Assembly (NCBI GenBank): GCA_920105625.2
Contig: OV050030.1
Coordinates: 33,908,516-33,972,515 of the forward strand
Direction: 5' to 3'
Origin: Clusia tigrina
Taxonomy: Eukaryota; Arthropoda; Insecta; Diptera; Clusiidae
DNA length: 64,000 nt
Shown here: positions 1-11,501 of the stretch, in pieces
Layout of the letters: each line of letters starts with the position of its first letter
Numbering within the stretch: the first letter of the stretch is position 1
Made by a program: the position numbers and the translations under genes
The notes under the pieces: model-generated
The model's input: the letters and a program-made list of their open reading frames with translations, nothing else
Database searches by the model: none
What the model was told of the DNA's origin: nothing

Positions 1-779
1 TTATAAACCTCGATGCTGGAACAAAGAAAGAACACCAATAAGTACGATTCAACAAAATAATTGCTTCCTACTTTATAAGCACTGATATTGGAACCAAAAT
101 AAATCGTAAAATATAAAATAATAATGACAGAGTGAGCGATGGAACGGAATTAAAAGAACAGAAATATTAACAAGTGAGTTAGCGACGTAAAAGAGAGTAA
201 CATCACAGACAGTTTTTGGTGAAAAAGCTTCCAATGGGTTCCAGGACAGATTTATGTATCTTCTTAAGGAATAAATGATGATAAATGATCGAATTGATGG
301 AATCGAAGCAGAACTCAGAGACGAAATTCAATTCGCTAATAGCAATAGAAAAGTTTGGGAGCAATCAAGTTCGAGCATCAAAGTGCTATAAGATTCGAGA
401 TGTCGCTGGAATGATGGTAGTTCCAACTGGACAACGATAGACAATAATCAGTACATTGAGAACATACGCTTCAGAAAATCTACAGATGGTTCCAACAATG
501 CTATGACACAACTACGATGAATTCATGAGGGCGGTGAGAAGGAATTTTATTGAAGATAACAAGAGAAGAGCTAATAATTTAGAGAATATCCGAATGTGGT
601 ACTTGAGATCAGTCAATTCAGTTGCTCGTGGATGCAATCATGACTTAGAGAACAATTTGTCTACCAAGAATTACAGAACATCCGAATAAGTTAAATGAGA
701 AGGGATGTTTTAAATGTTTCTTGAAGGAGTTTGAGAATCAAACAGAACAATAAGTTGAGGATCATGACAGATTTTGTAA
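1..779. other. Non-coding, no recognised feature
   Basis: No sustained open frame, no RNA gene and no clear repeat is visible. The sequence is AT-rich and purine-biased on the plus strand. It reads as intergenic or intronic DNA, and weak similarity to the repeat that follows suggests it may be decayed repeat. Confidence 0.4.
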
Positions 780-1052
780 AGAGAACATGGGAGGGTCATA
801 TCGCCAGTTTTAGAGAGTTAATTGGGGAACCACATAACCAGTTTAGAAAGTTAAATAAAGAAAACATGTGAGGGTTATATCGCCAGTTTTAGAGAGTTAA
901 TGGGAGAAGCATATCACCAGTTTACAGAGTTAAATAAAGAGAACATGGGAGGGTCATATAATCAGTTGGGAGAAGCATATCACCAGTTTAGAGAGTTAAA
1001 AGAAGAGAGCATGGGAGGGACAGTTTCTCCAGTTTTAGAAACAGAGTAGCGT
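780..1052. repeat. Degenerate ~80-bp tandem repeat, about 3.5 units
   Basis: The phrase GAGAACATGGGAGGGTCATA recurs with variation at about 780, 861, 939 and 1003. Each copy is followed by a CAGTTT-AGAGAGTTAA phrase. Spacing is 81, 78 and 64 bases, so the last unit is shortened. It has no coding potential. Confidence 0.75.
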
Positions 1053-2828
1053 AGCAGGTGCGTATGAGGTGGTAAAAATCTTTCAATCAAACGGAATATT
1101 TTGAGTGTCCGACTGAACACAGAAGAAAGATTATTCATTTGAGGAGAAAGATTGTTGATTCGCAGCTGAAGTTTCTACTCATAACACTTCAGTGACACTA
1201 AATCGGGATTGTTGTTAGAGAGTTCCTTCGCCAGGCCTTGTTGTTTCATACACTCTTCACTTTTATAAGTAACGCAAAATAATTATCAACAGTTTAAAAC
1301 AGATTACGCCACAGGCAAAACATGGACACACACATTTTCACCGCCTTCTCCCATCAAACTGCAGAGAAAATGTTGCTCTGTTGATGACAGGCGAAAGTGA
1401 GGCAGGCAGCAACACTCTAATCAACTCGTAGCATCCCACCACCTGTCAAGCGATACCGCAATTGAAATCTCCTAAACGGTGGGCAGATTTCTTGGAGATA
1501 GATCGGTTTGCAATTAGTGCACAAAAACGCCTTCGGTGCAAGATTTCCAATATTGCAACATTGTGGCGACTGGAGTGGCGTGGTAATGAGCAAAAAAACA
1601 CAGTACTGGCCTAATTGTTTTTGATGCGATTGTGATTGCAAACAACAACAGCAGCAACAACAACAACAACACCAACAACAACAACAGCACCAACATGCGC
1701 CATCGCCTATCAAAAGTTGCTGTGAAAAGCCAATTAAGGCTGTGAGCCTACAAAGAGTTCCACTTAAAAAGCACCTCAGAGAGATAAAAAAATTAACAAC
1801 AATGAAAGAGATTGGTACAAAAAGAAAGTAGCAAAAGGAGCAAAAATAATCAAAACAAAGACAACAACAACTATAAAAAAAAATTATACCAATACAATTA
1901 GTTCCACACAAATGGTCCTAATAGTGCCGAAATTGCGCCTGTTGTCAACGACTTTTGCTTATTAAAAACCGAACAAGTAAGAAAATATGTTGGCATTGAT
2001 TCGGTCGTGGCAATTGGCCATAATAGATGGGCATCTATGGAGCAGAAGTGTTGTTATGGGTAGCTTTTATTTGAAAATAATTTTGAGATCTCTCCAGCTC
2101 AGTTCAGTTGTGTGGCAGTTACATTCATTCAGGCAATGGGTGTCAAGAGCGATTATGTAGGCTGAGCTCTCCTACACTCCACGATTTAGGTTACATAGAC
2201 TTGGGGACACATTTTCAATAAGCCAGGAAAGCTGTTAAGGGAGCAGAGGAACCAATAAAGTAAGTTGATTGATGTGAAATACTTGTATAAAGAAACTTCT
2301 CATAGGAGCGATTACAAAGTGTAAAGCAGATTGGTTTCCAACTGATGATGCTATATTCTATAGGAAGGTTAGAAGGTACTTGAAAGTTTCAATAGATTTC
2401 CCGACAAAGGCAATAAAAGAAATCAATGCCAGCAAAACTCTTTTTAGTCTCAAATCACAGAGGGACAAAATGATTCTACTCACCACTACTATTAAAGACC
2501 TTCTAGTTCCTTTATTGAAAAATTCTTCACTTGGGGAGTCAAAACACCAAATACCTGGAAAACCTCACGATAACGATGAAACTTGGGACCAGATGAAACA
2601 ATTCCCATAACAACCCTGCACGAAACGAGTTATCTTAGGGTGTATTTAGTCAATATTGCTACAGTTAGAAAACGACTTGGAGATCCTTGGGAGGTATATT
2701 CTAGAGAACAGTGTGATATATTTTATACCCAAGTCTATGATTGAAAGAGGAGGGTGTATATGGGATATGAATACGATTTAAGAACATTATGTAAATTTTA
2801 TGCTATATCAATAATATGTATAAGGTTC
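1053..2828. other. Unique non-coding DNA
   Basis: No gene is supported. The long minus-strand frame over 1417-1911 is a by-product of the CAA run at 1640-1692, read as Cys/Leu-rich peptide. A 76-codon plus frame at 2380-2610 has no recognisable domain, and I treat it as chance. Confidence 0.45.
1640..1692. repeat. CAA/CAG trinucleotide run
   Basis: Imperfect CAA repeats with two CAG interruptions. Runs of this kind recur through the window near 13980, 28330, 44050, 47170 and 60590. Confidence 0.85.
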
Positions 2829-2889
2829 CATATACCAACCATACACCATATACCAACCATACTATATACCAATCATACCATATACCAAC
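2829..2889. repeat. Short ATACCAACCAT-type tandem repeat
   Basis: Four or five imperfect copies of a TATACCAACCATAC phrase lie at roughly 15-20 base intervals. Confidence 0.65.
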
Positions 2890-3104
2890 GGATTATTTAT
2901 AATATTAATATATGAAGTTTAACTGAATAATAAGTTAGCATATTGGTACGAAAGATGGTTATGGTTCTACTACATATAAGCGGAGAACAACACACTCAGA
3001 GGATCACATTACAATATCAAAGTCTACATGCACTTTTGGTGATATAATCCCGGCAGGAAGTATTTGCAATTGGAGGATTTAAACTGCGATTGAAGTCCAC
3101 CTTA

Positions 3105-3443
3105 AATAGATAGATAGATAGATAGAAGTGGAGTAGGCCGGAGAGCCGCCGAAGAAGGAGGCCTCCAAGCACTCAGGTATTGATGCCCATTGTACTAAGC
3201 CTGGAAAAAATATTTAGGGAAGGGGGGATATAGAGGAGTTTGGAAAGAAAGTTACACCTTTTCAAACTTCTTTGACTCTTTTATGAACCTCAGAATTCGG
3301 TCCCGGGATAAGGAATGTACATTATCCATTCCCAAAACATCTGACCCTAATATACGCCTCCTCATTCTGGCAAAGGCAGGACAAGCGCAGAGAAATATAT
3401 AAGATATACGAGTATATAAGATATTGAATCGTACCAACTCCAC
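3105..3443 (-). mobile_element. LINE 3' end, 5'-truncated, TCTA tail
   Basis: Read on the minus strand, 3443-3252 is open and ends in a peptide with CACPAFARMRRRILG followed by RILRFIKESKKFEKV. This matches the C-terminal knuckle-and-helix region of I/R1/LOA-like LINE ORF2 proteins. It is followed by about 130 bases of 3'UTR and a (TCTA)n tail at 3125-3106, seen as GATAGATAGATA on the plus strand. The 3'UTR holds ACAATGGGC followed by CTGAGTG, as in the other LINE 3' ends here. The same element recurs at 18353-18618. It is strongly 5'-truncated and inactive. Confidence 0.75.
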
Positions 3444-3836
3444 TGAAATGTGTGTAGGGTGTAAAAATTATGAGCTACTGCAAATAAGTAATCCGCACGC
3501 CGTGATTGCACACAAAACGCCAGTCGCGATTACTTGCAATTTCTTTGGTTACCACAAAAAATGAGGTTACAGACAGACGGAGGACTTGCAAGTGGAGTGC
3601 CGGGTAGAGCCGCCGGGTACGCCGTGACAGAGCGTCAAATTAAGCGAAGGTTAAATTTCAAATGTCTGAGCTTATTTATCGATTACTTTTTTTTAACTGA
3701 TTTTTTAAACCACTTTTTTTTACATTGTAACTTATTTAATGTTTGCGGAGAGGCTGACAAATCATTTTTTGCGGTTGTCATGTAAAGCGAAACGAAACTC
3801 CGCAAGAGGTGCGGTTCCAGCCCACATAAAATCAAG
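3444..3836. other. Unique, relatively GC-richer spacer
   Basis: This is a spacer between LINE relic and AT-rich array. It contains an 83-codon plus frame (3534-3785) with no recognisable domain. A GC-rich patch around 3590-3640 stands out, but I can assign no function. Confidence 0.4.
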
Positions 3837-5560
3837 CTTGAAATTTATTATTAATAAAAGTTGCTATTTAATTGATATTATCTTATTTTAGTGTTGTCTT
3901 TTTTGTTAAAAATAATATGAAATACAAAATTTTTTTTATAAAATGATAAATTGAGTAAATTGAAAAGAATTAATACAATTTTTTTTCTAATTGTAATATT
4001 TTTTAAATTTAATTCTATTTTTTTAAATAATATACAATTTATTTAAAAATTACTTTAAAATTAAACACTGAAAAAATTGTTTTTAAATTAAATCATTTAT
4101 TTTTAAATGAAAGAAACCATTTTTAAATAAAAAAATTGTTTTAAATTAAATAAAATTGTGTTTTTTAATCAAATAAAATGTTTTTAAATTAAATTATTTC
4201 TTTTTAAATGAAAAAAATCATTTTGAAACAAAACGAATTAAATATAATAATTAATAATTAAATAAAATCTTTTTAAATTAAATAATTTGTTTTTAAATGA
4301 AAGAAACCATTTTTAAATAAAACAAATTGTTTTAAATTAAATAAAATAATTTTTTTTAATCAAATAAAATGTCTTTAAATTAAGTAATTTGTTTTTAAAT
4401 GAAAGAAAATATTGTTAAATAAAACAAATTGTTTTAAATTAAATAAAATAATTTTTTTTAATCAAATAAAATGTCTTTAAATTAAGTAATTTGTTTTTAA
4501 ATGAAAGAAAATATTGTTAAATAAAACAAAGTGTTTTAAGTTTAAATAAAATAATAATTATTTTTTAATAATTTGTTTTTAATCAAATAAAGTGTTTTTA
4601 AACTAAATTATTTGTTTTTAAATGAAAAAAATCATTTTTAAACAAAACGAATTAAATATAATAATTAATAATTAAATAAAATCTTTTTAAATTAAAGAAT
4701 TTGTTTTTAAATGAAAGAAAATGTTTTTAAATAAAACAAATTGTTTTAAATTAAATTAAATATCTTTTTTTAATCAAATAAAATGTTTTTAAATTAAAAA
4801 CTCTGTTTTAAATGAAAGAAATCGTTTTTAAATAAAACCAACAAGAAAATATTAATTGCAAATTTAAAATAAAATAAAACACATTTTTTTAATGATATAA
4901 AATAAAAAAAAATTTTGTACATAAAAACATAAATTTACATAAAATTAAATTAAAAAAAATCGTTTTTATTTTAAATAATTGTTTTCGCGTTGATTTCGAA
5001 TAAAATATAAAAACAATTTATTTATAAATAAAATAAAATTTAAAAAAAACTTTTTTGATATAAACAAATTTATTTTATACTATTAACAATTATTTTTTAT
5101 TTTCTTTAATGCGAAGAAAAAAATTGTTTATTATGTTAAAAATATTTTTTATATTAAATAAAATAATAAAAAATTGTTTTAAATATAAAATAATTTTTTT
5201 AAATTTTAGATAATTGATTTTTGCGTAGATTGAATAAACCATAAAAAACCCTTTATTTATAAATTAAATTTTAAAAAAATTATTTATAATAAAAAAAAAT
5301 ATTTTATACTATTAACAATAATTTTTTTTATATTCTTCAAAATGAAAAAAGTTGTTTTTTATGTTAAAAATATTTTTTATATTAAATAAATTTTAAAAAA
5401 ATTGTTTTTGCGTGGATTTGGAATAAAACTTAAAAAAGAATTAATTTATAATTAAATTAAAACTAAAAAAAATTGATTTTAACATAAGCATAATCTCTCA
5501 TCTATAATAAATTTTTTTTTTCTTAATTTTCAATTGTTTAATATATTTTTTAAGTGTTTT
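3837..5560. repeat. AT-rich tandem repeat array, ~100-bp units
   Basis: The array is about 1.7 kb of almost pure A/T. Recurring phrases include TTTTTAAATGAAAGAAA, CAAATTGTTTTAAATTAAAT and TTTAATCAAATAAAATGT. Two adjacent units, with CAAATAAAATGTC at 4361 and 4463, are nearly identical and give a period of 102. Copies beyond about 4860 are more diverged. The blocks contain both A-runs and T-runs, so single strands could fold extensively. Confidence 0.85.
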
Positions 5561-5935
5561 TTCCTATAATTGTGTGAAGGTCTTGCGAGTGAGCACATTT
5601 ACAAGATTGAAAGATAACTCCTTTTTAGTGCTCTTGGCAAATTATTGCAAACTATTGTATGGGAATCTTTTGTTCGCAAATGTTACAAGGTGAGTCTACT
5701 CCAGTGTCCGACACGTGGAGCTATTCAACTTTCGTATACGAATACATTAGTTGACTTGGACGAATACGAATGCACACTCCTTTGTCTTTTGAGTTGTTTG
5801 GACACTACTCTAAAAGGGGTTCAACGGGTCACATGAAAAGTGGGATACCTTCAAATTCGTACCATTTCGAAGTGTCTCTAACTTCATATATGAAGACAAA
5901 AGATATAAGAGGAGTAACTTGGGAATAGAATGAGT
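5561..5935. other. Unique spacer
   Basis: No feature is recognised. The 63-codon plus frame at 5645-5836 lacks any known motif and is treated as chance. Confidence 0.4.
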
Positions 5936-6325
5936 ATAACTTGGTTATAAGTTGGGTACAGGTTTGGTAAAAGTTGAGTAAAAGTTGTTTATAACTTGAG
6001 TATAAGTTGTTTATAAGTTTGCTATAAATTGGGTATAACTTGGCTATAAGTGGTTATAACTTGGGTACTTATAAGTTTGGTATAATATTTATATAAGTTG
6101 GCTGTAACTTGGGTATAAGTTGTTTATAAGATTGCTATAAATGGGGTATAAGTTGTTTATAAGTTTGCGATACATTGGGTATAACTTCAGTATATATTGG
6201 AAATAAGTTGCGTACATTTAGGTTACAAATTGTGTATAACTTGCTGATAAATTGGGTATAGGTTGGGTATAAGAAACATATAACTTGGATATAAGTTGAG
6301 ATTAAGTTTTCCATAACATCATTAT
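5936..6325. repeat. Minisatellite, GGTATAAGTTG-type units
   Basis: Degenerate 11-24 base units of the form TTATAAGTTGGGTATAACTTG are repeated for about 390 bases. The unit varies between TATAACTTG and TATAAGTTG. The array ends about 250 bases before recognisable LINE sequence begins. Confidence 0.85.
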
Positions 6326-6624
6326 TATTATTATCTTACACCATAATTAATTAGGACTGCAAGGGATTGGGGAATGAGTACTGGCTCTCGAAGAGGAAAA
6401 GAAGCACTTTTGAGACCAAGCCCGGCACAAAATGTGAATCTGCGACCGTCTGATTGTGAGTCTAGCATGCTTATCACTAGATCATAATATATAATATAGT
6501 ATAGCTCAGATTTTCATCAGAATAGATTTTCATCGAGATAACAGAGCATTGAAAGTGGCAACTATAGACACCTTGATTGTTTGTTCTGCTGTTCAAAAAG
6601 GTTATTCTCTTAAAATGTACGACC

Positions 6625-8336
6625 TACTCACAAAGAACTTCTGGAAAAGCTCACAAATCTTGGCACATCAAGTCAAGGATATGCGGGCGTTATTGTGATG
6701 ATAGCTAGAGGACAGTCTGAATCCACCCTTTGTGATATTATCCAGAGGGGCTCATTAGCACAGCTGGTGAATGGTGCAGGGTAACAGGATTGAACATCAA
6801 TCCCTCGAAGACCGCCATTGTGCCAATTATAAGAAAAAGATCCTTACCATATATGAAACCTATTCTTCTAAATGGCAATATGAGGTCTCCCCGCTAACAT
6901 ACAAAGGTGTGGAAATTCCGATGAAGGAGACAGTTAGATATTTGGGACTAGTACTAGATAGAAAACTTACCTGGAAACCCAATATTGAAGAAAGAGTCAG
7001 GAAGGCCAATATTGCTTTGTACACATGTAAAAAAGCGGTCGGAATCAGGTGGGGGCTATCCCCACGAATTATGCACTGGCTATACATTTCGGTGGTCAGA
7101 CCCATATTGCTATATGGAATACTGGTATGGTGGCCAGCCACTCAGAAACAAAGCTATTTGAAGCTTCTGAGCAAGGTCCAAAGAACGGCTTTTTTATGTA
7201 TCTCTGGTGCCTTAAGGACCACGCCTACTAAAGCTTTAGAAGTAATACTCAACCTACCTACAGTAGAGCTGGTAGGGAAACAAGTGGCCGCCACATCAGC
7301 ACTAAGGCTGAAATGTGCGGCGTTATGGCATGATCGGCAGATTGGTCACTCGACTATTGCGCATACCTGGAGTAGTTCTATCCAACACATTGACCACTAT
7401 ATACCTAATCTCAACTTCGATAGGCACTTCCAGACATATATTCCGTCTAGAAGAGAGTGGCAAACACCAATGCCATGGAGAAGGGGCGAACTTAATTTCT
7501 ACACTGACGGATCCAAACTTGACGATAGAGTCGGTTTTGGAGTTTTCTCACAAGAATTAGGACTGGAACTTTCTTTCCGTCTCCCCGACCACTGCAGTGT
7601 TTATCAAGCAGAGGTCCTAGCCATAAAGGAGGTAGCCGTCTACTTAAATAAACATGCCGTAACAAGAAATATTATAAATAACTACTCGGATAGCCAGGCG
7701 GCCATCTTGTCAATGAATTCGGTGGCACTGAAATCAAAGGTTGTTCAGGACTGCCGAGCAGCCCTAAATGATATCAGTACCGCTTTCAAGGTACGCCTTA
7801 TATGGGTTCCGGGGCATAGAGATATTGCGGGAAACTGTAGGGCTGATGACTTAGCCAGACGGGGTACCAACCTTCCTTTGTGCACGGACAGATGTGAGAT
7901 TGGAATACCAATCGCCACCTGTAAACTGATGCTGAAGGATAGGGTCGTGCGTGAGACCAACGCGTCTTGGGCACAAGAGGGCACTTGCTTAACGACTAGG
8001 CTAATGTGGCCGGAACTTAATAGTAGGAAAACTAGAGACTTGCATGCCCTGCCGAGAGAGAATATCTCTAAGGTCGTGGCATGTAGAACTGGTCACTGGG
8101 TTTTCGGAAGACATGCTCTCAGGCTGGGAGTATTCTCTCATGAATATTGCAGAAACTGTGGGGATGAGGAGGAGGAGGAGACTGTGGAACATCTCTTTTG
8201 TAGTTGCCCTGCTCTGGCTAGAAGCAGAGCGGGCTCTTTAGGCAAATACGCTTTTAGCTCTCTTACAGAGGTGTCTAGCGCGAAGATCAAACAAATCCTG
8301 CGCTTTATTAGGGCTTCAAAATGGTTCGACGAGTGA
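6625..8336 (+). pseudogene. LINE ORF2 fragment: inactive RT + RNase H + zinc knuckle
   Basis: Three frame segments join in order. 6677-6768 encodes SSQGYAGVIVMIARGQ-like RT palm. 6769 to about 6893 encodes EWCRVTGLNINPSKTAIVP. About 6894-8336 is the long open segment with TVRYLGLVLDRKLTWK (thumb), RNase H and the C-terminus. Each junction is consistent with loss of one base. The first ~38 codons of the long frame from its ATG at 6771 are out of frame relative to the LINE, so that ATG is not a real start. The catalytic YADD motif reads YAGV, so both aspartates are lost. RNase H keeps the expected acidic residues: Asp in TDGSK (codon at 7506), Glu in QAEVL (7611), Asp in SDSQAA (7689) and Asp in RADDLAR (7845). 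The C-terminal CRNC...H...C knuckle starts near 8148. Stop TGA is at 8334-8336. Confidence 0.85.
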
Positions 8337-8418
8337 ATCAGAGGTGCGTTGTGGCGCGGTGGTATCACAATGGACCCATGGTGGTCTGAGTGAGCTGGTC
8401 CTTGAACTGGCTGCCACA

Positions 8419-8437
8419 TTAACCTAACCTAACCTAA
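8419..8437 (+). repeat. LINE tail of CCTAA units
   Basis: About 3.5 copies of AACCT/CCTAA end the LINE 3'UTR. The unit is the complement of TTAGG, the ancestral arthropod telomere repeat that flies have lost. Its position after a LINE 3'UTR marks it as a retrotransposon tail rather than telomeric DNA. Confidence 0.8.
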
Positions 8438-9100
8438 ATGGCAATATTAGCCCAAATATCTCGGAGTAATTTTCGACAAAAAGGATGTGGATGTGGATGG
8501 CTCTCCTAACAACTTCCTTAATGATATGCAGGTAAATCTTGGCGATGTAAGCCAAAAATCGTTCGCTAGATGTAAACTTTCAACGGCTCCAGAATCCTTC
8601 TATGGACTATCATCCAATGCCATTGGCGGTCTGCTGAAGAAGTTTAGAGATGCAAAAAGAAGTCAAACCTGGATTAAAACAGTTCTAAGCTCTTGTGAGG
8701 GACTTGAATCATAGGAGAGCGAAAGAGTTATTAAACATGCCTCGGAGTAAATTGAGAACCATCACAGGCATTTTAAGCGGCCTCTATAGACTCAACTATG
8801 AAATGAATAAGTTGTTCAGATATCATGTGGAGATTCTGTGGAGAAAGTCATGAAACCGAAACCTCACTGCATCAGATCATAGACTGAGGATCTTTCGCAC
8901 ACAAAAGTTGTTTGGAGAATATGTCTTAGATATGAGCAAGATCCCTTAACTTGACTCCTCCAAAAAGCATGAATTGCTGTCGAAAATAAACCTGGCAAAA
9001 GATCTATAGATGAGACCATTCTTATCTTTGAAATAAATAGGGGGATCACAATAGATCTTTCAGTTTATTATAATATTGTTCGAGCAAAGCAATTATAATG
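8438..9100 (+). mobile_element. Second decayed LINE 3' region, abutting the first
   Basis: This begins in LINE thumb sequence: LNGNISP then YLGVIFDKK, with one frame break. At about 8708-8860 it encodes RRAKELLNMPRSKLRTITG, then GLYRLNYEMN and a CGESHETETSLHQ knuckle remnant. Further on are pieces like FGEYVLDMSKIP and LLSKINLAKDL. This order (KLRTITGxLxGxYRLNYxM, knuckle, helix) is the usual C-terminus of R1/I-type LINE ORF2. Stops and shifts occur throughout, so it is inactive. The end near 9100 is approximate, and no clear tail is seen. Confidence 0.65.
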
Positions 9101-9892
9101 AAGTCACGACAAAGACTCCGAACGAGTTAGAAATAATCGTATATTCTATCAATCTTGGCTTTGAGGTTTCTTTTCACGAATTGAAAGAATCGTCAACAAA
9201 AACAGCATTTTGGTTATTAAGCAAGAGTTAAAGATATTTTCAACTCCAGCAAAACAAAATAATTAAAATACTCGTAGGAAAATTGTGAAGGAATTAATTT
9301 TCTTTTTCTTTTCCATTATCATTAAATCTGTCACAAATGTAAAAAAGTGAGCCACGCTTGAGAAACGAAAGACTCAACGAAGTGGAGACCGTGAACTTGA
9401 CTTGAGTTGTTGTTGTTGCACAAAGTAGTAAAAATAAAAATAAAAACTTACATAAATTAGCGCCAAAATCAAAGGGAAAATATAAAACAAAAGAAACAAA
9501 ATTTGGGGTACACAAAGTTCGTGAACTTTTGGCATAAAAAAAAACACAAAAATATGAGAAAACAATAAAAAACCAGAAAAAAATTAAATGAAGGCCAAAA
9601 CCAGCCACGAAGTTATAAAAGCGGAAATACAAGAATAACGATGAGAGACTTTATTTTAAGTTAATATTTTATTACAAAAATGTGCGCTGTGGTGAGTAAC
9701 TCTCTGGCTAATTTCTATTTAAATGCCTCATTATGAGGCGGACATAAATTCAGAGTTTAGGCATGTCACAAAGGAGCAAATGGCGCAAAATTTAAAGAAA
9801 ACATATAAAAGTAGATTAGAGTTAAGAAAGGTGAAGCAGAGATAAAGGTGCCAAGAAGGAGGGAGAGAGGTAGCAGAGAGATTTATATGTGT

Positions 9893-9923
<31 letters not shown>

Positions 9924-11039
9924 TAGAGAGAGATATACTAAAGACCACATTGGACAATTAACGCTAAAAAGATATTCTTGGGAGACGAACCTCAGATTGA
10001 AATTAAGATGAAGACACATAAAATCCTCACCATGCCCAAGCTGACAGATTATGAGGAGTAGTAACTAAGCATTTAAAAATGGAAGAATATAAAACGTGGC
10101 GCTCATATTACAATTGTGTTTATAAAACCCGCCCATAAGTCCCGAGCGAGTATATTCATGATTAATCATGAAACTGTTGTTACGACTCTGACAGTTTGAT
10201 TCACAACTTCTTTCAGTGTGCTCTTCAGTCTCTACCGCAGAGAAGAAACAGAAAAATAACGGAAAATGCCAATCTTCAAGCATAGTTCGAACACAGACTA
10301 AGATTTCTATTGACTCCGCTGCACAATACTCTGGAGACTAGTCTGTTTCTGTATTCGTCCCAAGTTTCATGATTGAGTGGCTTCCTCGGCATGATTGAGT
10401 GGCCTCTTCGACAGTGACCCATCAATTTGACTAATTACCATGCCCATCAACCCACAACCAAATGGAAAAATAGTAAATACCTTTTCTTTAAAACATTTCA
10501 TGCAATTTTGGAGTGTTGGAATGGATTTAAAGGAGACCTTCAAAAATGTTTCTTATCAGCAAAACAGAAACGGACAAAAAATTATCAATAAAAACAAACA
10601 AATTTCTTCTGTAGTATTCCACTTTTTTTTGTGCATTATTTGGAAGAACGTTTTGAAGTATGTTGACAAATTGTTGCTGTTGTTGTTATTGTTGTAGCGA
10701 TAACATATAGCAAGAGCAGCATAGAGCCAAAGAAAAGTTCAAAATAGGTTATTGCCAGTTCGAGAGATTCGAGAGCTCCGATTGTGCTATTTACACACAT
10801 TTCGTCGTTTGGTGTGTGCCACTTACTTGACTAAGGAGCGAATGCATATTTTTGAGTGTGCTAAAATGGCACAATAACAATTTTTGGGGGTATTTGCACT
10901 TAGAATGCACAGATAAGATAAGCGAAATTGGCGAAGGCGAATGAAAATGAAATTGAAATGCAGTTTATTGACTTAGGAGCGGAAATTACGTCGCAGAAAT
11001 AAAAAAAATGAGTAGATTCGAATAATGTGGAGATTTTAA
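9101..11039. other. Unique non-coding DNA
   Basis: No exon is supported. Minus-strand Phe-rich frames at 9294-9632 come from A-rich sequence. The region contains a GA microsatellite at 9893-9935 and a CAA-type run (TTGTTG) near 10672-10695. Confidence 0.45.
9893..9935. repeat. GA microsatellite
   Basis: An imperfect (GA)n run with short AC/AT interruptions. Confidence 0.85.
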
Positions 11040-11470
11040 GGAGAAAATTATTTTTTAGTACTTTTTAGAACCTTAGTACTAAATTGGAAAACCTCACACT
11101 TGTATAGATTATTTGATAAAACGAGAATTAGTACATGTAGTGGGTACAAAATAAATGGTTTATCTACTTTTTAGAACACTGGTACTAAATTTTAAAACAG
11201 AACATTGGTATGGAATACATGAAAATCAAGAATTAATACAAGCACTGCATACAAAATAAATGGTTTATGAACTTTTTAGAACACTGGTATGGAATATATG
11301 GAAAATCAAGATTTAGTACACGTATTACACAAAAAATAAATTGTATATTAAATTTTAGAACACGTGTGCTAAATTTTGAAAAACGCACTTGAATGGAATA
11401 ACTAAAATTAAAATACAATACTAATAATTAGTACAAAAATCTAGTACTAAATACAAGTTTGGGGCTTTTA
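11040..11470. repeat. GTACTAA-motif tandem repeat, ~107-bp period
   Basis: The phrase GGTTTAT..ACTTTTTAGAACACTGG occurs at 11157 and 11264, giving a 107-base period, with partial copies on either side. GTACTAAA and TTAGTAC recur inside the units. The array directly precedes the heptamer satellite. Confidence 0.75.
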
Positions 11471-11501
11471 TATAGCAGGTCCACATCTTCAAGTTCTGCC
11501 A

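Larger units (their letters stand above)
6575..8437 (+). mobile_element. 5'-truncated LINE (I/R1/LOA-like), best copy in window
   Basis: The element starts within a decayed reverse-transcriptase palm at roughly 6575-6625. It continues through the thumb, an RNase H domain, a C-terminal zinc knuckle and a ~80-base 3'UTR, and ends in a short tandem tail TTAACCTAACCTAACCTAA at 8419-8437. The presence of RNase H together with the CCHC-like knuckle points to the I/R1/LOA group of arthropod LINEs. The 5' half (ORF1, endonuclease, RT fingers) is absent, as expected from incomplete target-primed reverse transcription. The 5' boundary is uncertain, and no target duplication was established. Confidence 0.85.

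Noticed and set aside
1417..1911. 164-codon minus frame rich in Cys
   Set aside because: The Cys/Leu run is the CAA/CAG repeat read out of phase. There is no domain and no splice support.
6771..6884. N-terminal start MVQGNRIEHQ of the long LINE frame
   Set aside because: The homologous LINE peptide in this stretch is in another frame (6769 to about 6893), so this ATG is fortuitous after a frameshift.
8419..8437. Interstitial telomere
   Set aside because: The CCTAA units directly follow a LINE 3'UTR, and the related element at 13.5 kb ends the same way. A retrotransposon tail explains both.
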